Shown here: piece by piece, positions 1-6,694 of the stretch
How the letters are laid out: every line of letters begins with the position of its first letter
Numbering within the stretch: position 1 is the first letter of the stretch
DNA from: G001797105 sp964528155
Lineage (GTDB): Bacteria > Chloroflexota > Anaerolineae > Anaerolineales > E44-bin32
Direction of reading: 5' to 3'
Assembly: GCA_964528155.1 (NCBI GenBank)
Contig: CAZGRL010000044.1
Location: 1 to 28,741 of the forward strand
DNA length: 28,741 bases
Position numbers and translations under genes: made by a program
The notes under the pieces: generated by a model
Databases searched by the model: none
Seen by the model: only the letters and a program-made list of their open reading frames with translations
Told to the model about the DNA's origin: nothing

Positions 1-17
1 TGCAACGAGGGTCGTCG

Positions 18-1130
18 ATGAAGATCCGAGCGCTTGTCGCCTTGTTCCTTGCCGTCCTTCTCTTCGGCGTCCCGTTCGGCACGTCGGCGCAGAGTCCCAA
101 CGCGGACCTCGACGTGGGAAATGGATCCGGGCTGCCGGGCGCGAGCGGCGTGAATGTGTCAGTGGACCTCACCTCACACGACGGGGCAGAGGTTGTGGGG
201 GTGAACTTCGATATTCTTTATGACACGAGCCGACTTGAAGTGAGCAACGTAACGACAGGTTCTGCCGCATCCGCTGCTGGAAAAACAGCCGCGTGGTCAG
301 AACCAACTCCAGGCACGATTCACGTGATTGTGGCTGGGATCAATGCAGATCCCATGGACAACGGCACAGTCGCCAATGTCGTGTTCAATGTGTTGCTTGG
401 CGCGGCGCCCGGCAACTCCTCTTTGACCCTTGACTCCTACGAGGCATCGGACCCGGCCGCACAGACAATCCCAGTGAATCCCTCCAACGGCACCTTCACC
501 GTCCTGGCGCCGGCGGCGACCGACACGCCCACGTCCACTCCCACCGACACGCCGACCGCGACGGATACAACGGTGCCGCCGGCGGCGACGCTCTCGCCGA
601 CCAAGACCAAGACGCCGGTGACCCCCTCGGTCACGCCCACGGGCCCGACGGCGACCCGCACGAGGACGCCGACCCGGACGTTGACGCCGACGCGCACGCT
701 GACGCCGACCATCACACAGACGCCAACCATCACCCTGACACCGACGCGCACGAAGTACGTGTCCCCCACGCCGACGGGGACGATTACGCCGGATACGGCC
801 ACGCCACAAACCACCGGAACGCTGGTCATCGGATTGCCTGTGACGGTCACCCCGACGACCGAAGGCGGGAGCTTCGTCGATTTGCGCGGCGCAGCCGGGA
901 CGGAGACGGCGCAGGCCAAGTTCGAGCAGGACGCGGCGGCGACGGCCACGGCGCTCGCCGGTCAGGGCGAGGGCGGATTTCCTTCCGGCGACCTGCTGGA
1001 CTCGTTCATGAAGTGGATCGTCCGCAACGCCACCTGGCTCGCGCTGGGGGGTTTCGGCCTGGGGGCGATCCTCATCGCACTCTGGATGGGCTTTGCCATC
1101 TTCCGCGAGCCCAAGAAGCAGAAGAAGTAG
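18..1130 (+). CDS. Membrane-anchored single-cohesin protein (dockerin receptor)
   Basis: This 370-aa protein probably holds dockerin-bearing enzymes at the cell surface. Residues 1-25 form a signal peptide (KIR n-region, hydrophobic core, cleavage near TSAQ). Residues 27-163 read as one cohesin domain: a beta-rich module with VNVSVDLTS near its start, FDILYDTSRLEV in the middle and a closing NGTFTV strand. Residues 165-268 are a Thr-Pro linker. Residues 339-361 form one transmembrane helix, followed by the basic tail REPKKQKK, so the cohesin should face outward. A GAGG seven bases before the ATG supports the start. The gene converges on two genes for dockerin-bearing hydrolases, which are its obvious partners. 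The cohesin call rests on pattern recognition; an unrelated beta-sandwich adhesin is the alternative, but the neighbours favour cohesin. Upstream context is cut off by the window edge. Confidence 0.85.
   Translation: MKIRALVALFLAVLLFGVPFGTSAQSPNADLDVGNGSGLPGASGVNVSVDLTSHDGAEVVGVNFDILYDTSRLEVSNVTTGSAASAAGKTAAWSEPTPGTIHVIVAGINADPMDNGTVANVVFNVLLGAAPGNSSLTLDSYEASDPAAQTIPVNPSNGTFTVLAPAATDTPTSTPTDTPTATDTTVPPAATLSPTKTKTPVTPSVTPTGPTATRTRTPTRTLTPTRTLTPTITQTPTITLTPTRTKYVSPTPTGTITPDTATPQTTGTLVIGLPVTVTPTTEGGSFVDLRGAAGTETAQAKFEQDAAATATALAGQGEGGFPSGDLLDSFMKWIVRNATWLALGGFGLGAILIALWMGFAIFREPKKQKK
513..821 (+). repeat. Thr-Pro linker repeat of the cohesin protein
   Basis: Imperfect short-period repeat (acgccgac-like units) encoding TPT/TPTRT/TLTP motifs between the cohesin and the membrane helix. 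It resembles the linkers of the two dockerin proteins in composition. It probably acts as an extended, possibly O-glycosylated spacer holding the cohesin away from the membrane. Confidence 0.8.
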
Positions 1131-1148
1131 GTTCTCCCGCTCGCTGGC

Positions 1149-1167
1149 GAATCTAAGCCGGAGATTC
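1149..1167. terminator. Weak hairpin between convergent genes
   Basis: A 6-bp stem (GAATCT/AGATTC) with a 7-base loop lies in the 86-bp gap between the convergent cohesin and M23 genes. A short T run (tttt) follows a few bases later on the plus strand. It may serve as a bidirectional terminator, but the stem is short and AT-rich and the T tract is poor. Confidence 0.25.
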
Positions 1168-1216
1168 CCGACTTTTCGCCGATCTATTCCATTCGTTGTG
1201 ACACGACAGTTGAGGG

Positions 1217-3946
1217 CTATCCGTGCAGGTAGACGTTGACGATGGCCTGCACGTCGAGCACGTTGACGGCGCCGTCGTCGTTGACATCGGCCCGGGCGAC
1301 GATCGACGGATCGATTTGCGTCCCCAGGAAGACGTTGACACACAACTGAACGTCCAACACGTCCACACGGCCGTCCTGATTGATATCCTCAGGGCCTGAG
1401 GCGCCTCCCTGGGTGGGCGTAGCGCTCGGCGATACCGGCGTGGAGGTGGTCGAGGCTGTTGCGCTGGGCGTGGCGCTGGCGGTCGCGGTCGCCGTCGGCG
1501 TCCACGTCGACGTGGCGCTGGCCGTGGCCGTTGCGCTGGGCGTGCCCGTCGGGGTCCGTGTCGGAGTCGAGGTCGCGCTGGCGGTCGCCATCGGCGTTGG
1601 CGACGGCCCCTGGGTCGGCGTCCGGCTGGCCGTCGGCGACGGCCCGGGGGTCCACGTCGGTGTGGGAGTCGGGTAAACGATCGGGGCGACGTCGTTCGAC
1701 CAGACCGGGCCGGCCGGCGTGCCGCCGTACATGCGCAGTCCGTCGCTCGGCCCACCGCCATACCCCGATGTGTCAAAGATCGAGTTTCCTCCGCCCTCGT
1801 CGAAGGTGTAGATCGCCAGGGTAGAAACGTCCGGAGAGAAGGGACCCGTCGGCGGAGTGAAATCAGCCGAGTATCTCAGCGCGTTGGACACCCGAACCTC
1901 GTCGATCCAACCTTTGAAGGACGGATACACCGTCGGGTTGAGGCCGTGCTTCTCGGCGCCGATGACGAGATACGGATCGTTTGTGCACGGGTCCGTTCCA
2001 GACGGTCCGCAGTAGCTGCCCGGGGTGGCGCTGTCGGGATACGAGATGTCTCCTTTAGGTCCCGGCCCGGACGCTTCGAGCTTCCCATCGACGAAGAGCC
2101 ACAGATACCCATCCGGCAGCACCCCATCCCAGCGATTTCGCTCGACGGCGATGTGATGCCATTGACCATCATCGACGCGAGTGGTGCCGCAAAGAGTGAG
2201 GTCGCCGGTGCCATTCCCACTCACACCGAAGACAATACGACCACCGGCGAGGGAAATCCCGAACTTGCGGTCCTGGTTGAAGCGATCCCGATCGAAGATC
2301 GTGTTGCCGTAGATCCAGTTGATATTCGCCCCACACGTGACGGCCGAGGCGGGATTGTCTCCAGGCGAGACCTTCATCCACCACTCGAGGGTGAAATCCT
2401 GCCAACCGACGTCGATCGGAGGGCTCGGATTTTCTACGCCTGTGACCAGGACGGGGATCTTGACACGGTCGATGTCGTTGGCGCCGTTGCCGTAGAAGCG
2501 CATCGAGTAGTGTCCAGTTCCGTAGTACGTCTGGTAGTCATTGACAACCTGAGTGAACGGCGGAAGCGTCACCCCGTCGCGCTGGATCGAACCGCTGTAG
2601 TACGCCTGATTCCCCACGCGAACCTTCCAACCCGAGAGCTTCGTGCCGTCGAGGCTGACGTATGAGCCGTTGTACTTCAGGCTGAAGTGCACGTGAGGCC
2701 CGGTAGCGTAGCCGCCGGCACAGGTCTGACAGTCGATCGTCCCCATACGACCGTTACGCAGGATCGATGTCCCCTGGTGCGTGTTGATGAGGTGGTAGTA
2801 GCTCGTCGTCCAACCGCCACCGTGATCGATCTCCATCCAGCAACTGTAGTGAGATGGATGGATCGTCGACCCGGAGGCGGCGGCCACGGAGAACAGGTAC
2901 GGCGGCGCGCTACATGTCCCACCGCCGGCGTAGAAATCCATGGAGGAGAACGGCGGTGTGTTGTCGCCGTTCCAACTGTGCGGCCCGTTGAAGTACCAGA
3001 CGGCCCCAAGGGGGAACGGGAACTGAAGGAGATCGGCCGGCGGCGCGGCCGGCGGATCGATGGCGTTCGCCTCATCGAGCGGGTCGACCCCGGGAAACAG
3101 TTCCTCGAAGGTCGTCGCAAAGCCGGCGGCCGCCTGGGGCGCGATCTGTTGCTGCCAGCTCGACAGATCGTTCCGGACGGCCAGGACAGAGGCCACCGCG
3201 TAGCTGCCGGACGAGGTCAGAGAGCTCACCTGAGCGACGGCCCCATCGCCGAGTTCGATCAATGGCTCGGCGGTTGGAGTCTGCGCATCGGCGGGCCGTC
3301 GGGAGCCCCACAGGTAGAGGTGCTCGTAGAAGGCCTTTGCCAGAGCGACGGAGGTGTCCTCGATGCGGGCACGCACGTCGTCGGCGGTCATCCCCGCCAG
3401 CGATCCATCGACCATTCCGTCACGTATCTCGAGCACCGTCAGGAGAACCTGCGGGTTGACACTGGAGTAGTCGGACCAGACGATGATGTCATCGGCATAG
3501 GTCGCCAGGTCTGAGCCACGACTCTGAAGGTAGGTTCCGACATCGAAGTCCTCGGCATTCGGACCCCAGACGAACTGCCCATCGGATACGAGCATGGGCG
3601 TCGTATCCACCTGGACGACGGGAGACGCCCACGCACCCTCCAATGGAGGCCCGAAAGGCGCCCAGTCGCCGCGCCCGAGAAACCAGGAAGCCACGTCGCG
3701 CAGGTTCACCCCGTGGGTGATCGCATACCCCAGCCGGGCCAGGTCGATCGAGGTGGGGACCAGACTCGAGCGCTCGCCTCCCGATCCCATGACCTCGTCC
3801 TCCCCGGCAAATGTCTCCAGCCTGAGCTCGGGCCGGGGCGTCTCTACCTTCGAAGGCTGCCCGCTGGCGCGGCCAAAGGCCGCTGCCCCCGTGCAGAGAA
3901 TGGAGAGCAGCAGGAGGGCCACGGATACCCTGGCAGAGCGCCCCAT
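1217..3946 (-). CDS. Secreted LasA-type M23 peptidase with LamG and dockerin domains
   Basis: This 909-aa exported zinc metallopeptidase probably cuts peptidoglycan cross-bridges or Gly-rich peptides. Residues 1-29 are a signal peptide. Residues 30-310 are an N-terminal region of unknown role; SVNPQVLLTVLEIRDG near 162-177 recalls lysozyme-like domains. Residues about 311-450 form the M23 domain with H323, D337, H385 and the H418-V-H420 motif. The 14-residue H-to-D spacing fits the M23A (LasA, beta-lytic) subgroup rather than the LytM HxxxD pattern. Residues about 470-750 form a LamG-like jelly roll (WHHIAVERN, FVDGKLEASG, GWIDEVRV). Residues 755-850 are a Ser/Thr/Pro linker. Residues 853-909 are a dockerin with two calcium loops. 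A GAGG lies upstream of the ATG. The subtilisin gene lies 295 bp upstream on the same strand, and the cohesin gene converges from the other side. Confidence 0.88.
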   Translation of the reverse strand: MGRSARVSVALLLLSILCTGAAAFGRASGQPSKVETPRPELRLETFAGEDEVMGSGGERSSLVPTSIDLARLGYAITHGVNLRDVASWFLGRGDWAPFGPPLEGAWASPVVQVDTTPMLVSDGQFVWGPNAEDFDVGTYLQSRGSDLATYADDIIVWSDYSSVNPQVLLTVLEIRDGMVDGSLAGMTADDVRARIEDTSVALAKAFYEHLYLWGSRRPADAQTPTAEPLIELGDGAVAQVSSLTSSGSYAVASVLAVRNDLSSWQQQIAPQAAAGFATTFEELFPGVDPLDEANAIDPPAAPPADLLQFPFPLGAVWYFNGPHSWNGDNTPPFSSMDFYAGGGTCSAPPYLFSVAAASGSTIHPSHYSCWMEIDHGGGWTTSYYHLINTHQGTSILRNGRMGTIDCQTCAGGYATGPHVHFSLKYNGSYVSLDGTKLSGWKVRVGNQAYYSGSIQRDGVTLPPFTQVVNDYQTYYGTGHYSMRFYGNGANDIDRVKIPVLVTGVENPSPPIDVGWQDFTLEWWMKVSPGDNPASAVTCGANINWIYGNTIFDRDRFNQDRKFGISLAGGRIVFGVSGNGTGDLTLCGTTRVDDGQWHHIAVERNRWDGVLPDGYLWLFVDGKLEASGPGPKGDISYPDSATPGSYCGPSGTDPCTNDPYLVIGAEKHGLNPTVYPSFKGWIDEVRVSNALRYSADFTPPTGPFSPDVSTLAIYTFDEGGGNSIFDTSGYGGGPSDGLRMYGGTPAGPVWSNDVAPIVYPTPTPTWTPGPSPTASRTPTQGPSPTPMATASATSTPTRTPTGTPSATATASATSTWTPTATATASATPSATASTTSTPVSPSATPTQGGASGPEDINQDGRVDVLDVQLCVNVFLGTQIDPSIVARADVNDDGAVNVLDVQAIVNVYLHG
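1220..1390 (-). other. Dockerin module of the M23 peptidase
   Basis: Residues 853-909 hold two F-hand repeats, DINQDGRVDVLD and DVNDDGAVNVLD. Calcium ligands at loop positions 1, 3, 5, 9 and 12 are present in both. Positions 10-11 are Val-Leu and 17-18 are Val-Asn in both repeats. That near-perfect internal symmetry is the known basis of dual-mode cohesin binding in type I dockerins. The first repeat carries a single Cys (VQLCVN). Confidence 0.9.
1397..1681 (-). repeat. Thr/Ser/Pro/Ala linker repeat of the M23 peptidase
   Basis: Low-complexity repeat encoding PTPTWTPG and TATASATST-type units between the LamG and dockerin domains. On the plus strand it opens spurious open frames rich in Val/Gly/Ala. 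Confidence 0.75.
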
Positions 3947-4241
3947 CAGGCCTCGGCCTCGTGTGGTCTGGCTCGGGCTTCCCAGCCAGTCGGGATCATC
4001 ATCGGCGCATCCTAGCGGAAGTCGTCATTGACAGCAATCAGCCCCTGGCACGCGGCATCGTCGGGTCGCCGCAACCTGCGGGGAACGGTCCAGACCTGGC
4101 GCGACCAGGGTCTGCTGTGCAGGAAGCATGCCTGGGTTCAGCGTGGGGGGAGAAGAGATCATGGGGGCAGGCTGGCCATGGGCCCACCTGGCGACGCCCG
4201 ACGGCCGGGCGCCGACAAGCACCGCATGGGCGGCCCTCCGC
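3947..4241 (-). promoter_or_regulatory. Intergenic region between the two dockerin genes, with possible promoter
   Basis: This 295-bp gap holds no supported gene. On the minus strand a -35-like TTGCTG (4037-4032) and a -10-like TAGGAT (4014-4009) are 17 bp apart upstream of the M23 gene. A 6-bp GC hairpin (CGCCCG/CGGGCG, 4195-4211) lies just after the subtilisin stop without a U tract. The M23 gene may therefore have its own promoter, but both matches are weak. Confidence 0.25.
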
Positions 4242-6308
4242 TCAGCCGGCCAGGAACGTGTTCACGATGCGCTGGACGTCGAGCACGTTCACGGCACTGT
4301 CTCCGTTGACGTCCGCACGGGCCACAATGTCCGGATCGGTCTGGATGCCGAGGAACACGTTCACACAGAGTTGGACATCGAGGACGTTCACGCGGCCGTC
4401 GAGGTTGAGGTCCTCTTTCACAGGCGTGCTGGACGGCGTGTGAGTCGCGGTCGGAGTGGCCGTAGGCAGAGGTGTGTCGGTCGTTGTGCTCGTGGGCGAT
4501 GCAGTCGGAGTATGGGAAGAGGTCGCTGTCGGCGTCCTGGTAGGTGTCGCCGTCGGAGTGTCCGTTGGTGCCGCGGTCGGCGTGTCGGTCGGGGTCAGCG
4601 TCGGCGTATCGGTTGACGTCGGCGTCAACGTCGGCGTTTCAGTCGGAGGCAGCGTCGGCGTATCGGTTGACGTCGGGGTCAACGTCGACGTGTGAGTTGA
4701 CGTGGGCGTCGCCGTCGGCGTGTCCGTCGGAGTCAGCGTCGGCGTGAAGGTTGACGTGGGGGTCGCCGTCGGGGTGAACGTCGCCGACGGCGTCGAAGTT
4801 GGCGTGGATGTCGCCGTCGGTGTCACAGACGGGGTGGCCGTCTCCGTGCTCGTGGCCGTTGGCGTTTCCGTCGCCGGCGGGACGAGCACGTCGAGGGCGG
4901 CATCGAGCTGGATGCGAGGTTTGGTGACAGTGCCGCCCGTCCGGTTGTCGGCGATGAGCGGGCCCGTGCTTGTCAGCGAGTCGAGCACCTGGGCGACGCT
5001 GGCACCCGGGTCGGCCGACTTGAGCAGCGCCCATGCGCCGGCGACATGTGGAGCCGCCATCGAGGTGCCACTGAGGTATGCGTAGCCCGCTCCGGGCATG
5101 GACGAGTAGATCGACACGCCCGGTGCAAAGACATCGAGCAGGCTCGACACGTTGGAGAAGCTGGCAACGCTGTCGCTCTTGCTTGTAGCCCCAACACTGA
5201 TGGCCGATGAGATACACGCAGGCGCCCCCAGGGCATCGACGTAGTACTCGTTGCCGGAGGCGATCGTGGTGGCGATCCCGACTGAGACCAGATTGTCAAT
5301 CGCTGGTTTGCGGCTATCGCTGTCGCAGGCGGCGGTGAAACGATCGCCGCCGAGGCTCATGTTCACCGAGGCGATGGAGAAGGACACCCGCTGGTCATAC
5401 ACCCAATCCAGCGCGGCCATCTGATCAGACGTGAAGGACAGCACGCAGGGGCTGTCACCAGGGCTTGGTCCGCAGATACTCCCGTCGAACCTCGAGAAGA
5501 CCTGTACCGCGATCAGCGTGGCATCCGGTGCAACGCCGGAGAACGTGTCCCCACTTCCGGCGGCGATGCCGGCCACGTGCGTCCCGTGGTAGCACCCGTC
5601 CACGCCACAAGGAACGGCCGCACCTGCTCCGATCTGTTGGTCGAGGCCGTTAGGGCAAACCGTGCTGGCTCCTAGGAACCCATAAGTCGTCGAGAAACAG
5701 GCCTCGCGCACAACCTTGTCTTGGAGGAATGGATGCGAACCATCTACACCTGTATCTAGAATGGCGATCGTTTGACCCGCCCCGGTGTAGCCACCGTCCC
5801 AGACGGCATCAGCCCCGATGAGGGGAACGCTGTCAATGAGGACGGGAGGGACCGGCACATCTTCGACGATGTCGACGACCTGCGGGTTGGCCAACAGGTC
5901 CGCCAGTGCATCAGCGTTGACCTGGATGGCGAAGTAAGGGATGTGTTTGAAGCGGCGGGCAGGTCGAGACTGAAACGCGTCGAGACGCTTGAGCACCCGA
6001 TCCTGAGCCTGGGAGATGCGAGTTCGCTGCGAATTGGCGGCGAAAGGGCTGATGATGTGACCTTCCGGCTGGAAGTCGACGTCGAGCTTGACGATCACAC
6101 GGAGACTTCCGGCGCTTTGAGCCTTCTCAATGAGGGCCGGGCCGGCGACCGCCTTGGCCGGCAGGGCGTCGGCCTGCGACGAAGCCTCGACCCCGGGGCC
6201 CGATTGCGCGGGCGACCCGAACGTTGGAATGACGAGGGCGAACGCCAACAAGAGGGCCATTCGGCCCTCCCAACGTGCCCGGTGCGCTCTTGGGGTGCTC
6301 ATTCCCAT
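4242..6308 (-). CDS. Secreted subtilisin-like serine protease (S8) with C-terminal dockerin
   Basis: This 688-aa exported protease carries a complete subtilisin catalytic set: D185 (AILDTGVDG), H241 (HGTHVAG), oxyanion N353 (SGN) and S416 (GTSMAAPH). Residues about 1-36 are a signal peptide. Residues about 60-155 look like an I9-type inhibitory propeptide that is removed on maturation. Residues 479-629 are a Thr-Pro linker and 632-688 a dockerin. Start choice is uncertain. The listed ATG gives a basic n-region (RAHRARWEGR) but has no clear Shine-Dalgarno site. ATG at 6260 (M17) has GGGAGG five bases upstream but leaves a signal peptide without a positive n-region. Paired Cys in the catalytic domain suggest disulfides. 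It lies upstream of the M23 dockerin gene and probably docks on the same cohesin. Confidence 0.9.
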   Translation of the reverse strand: MGMSTPRAHRARWEGRMALLLAFALVIPTFGSPAQSGPGVEASSQADALPAKAVAGPALIEKAQSAGSLRVIVKLDVDFQPEGHIISPFAANSQRTRISQAQDRVLKRLDAFQSRPARRFKHIPYFAIQVNADALADLLANPQVVDIVEDVPVPPVLIDSVPLIGADAVWDGGYTGAGQTIAILDTGVDGSHPFLQDKVVREACFSTTYGFLGASTVCPNGLDQQIGAGAAVPCGVDGCYHGTHVAGIAAGSGDTFSGVAPDATLIAVQVFSRFDGSICGPSPGDSPCVLSFTSDQMAALDWVYDQRVSFSIASVNMSLGGDRFTAACDSDSRKPAIDNLVSVGIATTIASGNEYYVDALGAPACISSAISVGATSKSDSVASFSNVSSLLDVFAPGVSIYSSMPGAGYAYLSGTSMAAPHVAGAWALLKSADPGASVAQVLDSLTSTGPLIADNRTGGTVTKPRIQLDAALDVLVPPATETPTATSTETATPSVTPTATSTPTSTPSATFTPTATPTSTFTPTLTPTDTPTATPTSTHTSTLTPTSTDTPTLPPTETPTLTPTSTDTPTLTPTDTPTAAPTDTPTATPTRTPTATSSHTPTASPTSTTTDTPLPTATPTATHTPSSTPVKEDLNLDGRVNVLDVQLCVNVFLGIQTDPDIVARADVNGDSAVNVLDVQRIVNTFLAG
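4245..4415 (-). other. Dockerin module of the subtilisin
   Basis: Residues 632-688 hold two calcium loops, DLNLDGRVNVLD and DVNGDSAVNVLD. The second has Ser in place of the usual Gly at loop position 6. Recognition positions 10-11 (Val-Leu) and 17-18 (Val-Asn) match all those in the M23 dockerin. VQLCVNVFLG is shared exactly by both proteins, so a common cohesin partner is likely. Confidence 0.9.
4422..4874 (-). repeat. Thr-Pro linker with a 54-bp tandem period
   Basis: Encodes a roughly 150-residue TPT/TDTPT linker. A 38-bp stretch at 4596-4633 recurs at 4650-4687 with one mismatch, a 54-bp (18-codon) offset. This indicates recent tandem duplication inside the linker. Confidence 0.8.
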
Positions 6309-6694
6309 ATGCCGTCTCGCGGCAGAAGTGGGTGGGGACTCGATTCTAACCGCATACGTTCGAGGATTCCTCCCCGATCCGATCCCCTATCGGTCCTATC
6401 CCCATCTCTCGATCACCCCTGTAGCCTGCGGTCCAGGCGGGCCCGCCCGGATTGAAGGCAGAAACTCCTGACTGGATCCTGCGGCCTGCTGCGTGCGTAG
6501 CCCGGATTGCCCGGGCGATATGCCAGCGTCTTGAAGGGGACGGCCCGGGGAATTCCATGCAAGACTCATGCCCTCGTCACCCACACTGCGCGGTTCACCA
6601 GGAAGGGACCGGGCCCGATGGTGGGCTGGCGAGGATTTGAGGCCAATGGCAGGATAGTGCCGATGATAGCCCGGGAGCCGAGGCAGCCGGGCGC
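6309..6694. promoter_or_regulatory. Gene-free spacer upstream of the subtilisin gene
   Basis: No gene is supported in these 386 bp. On the minus strand a -10-like TAGAAT (6348-6343) lies 34 bp before the subtilisin ATG, without a convincing -35. A perfect 12-bp palindrome GGCGGGCCCGCC sits at 6436-6447, and a GAGGA/TCCTC inverted repeat at 6362-6372. Either could be a protein-binding site; neither has a recognised function. Confidence 0.25.

Noticed and set aside
297..1343. Long minus-strand open frame over the cohesin gene
   Set aside because: Arg-rich shadow of the Thr-Pro coding repeat; it also runs through the convergent gene end.
1946..2665. 239-codon plus-strand frame inside the M23 gene
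   Set aside because: It lies fully opposite the LamG coding region, whose protein has clear domains.
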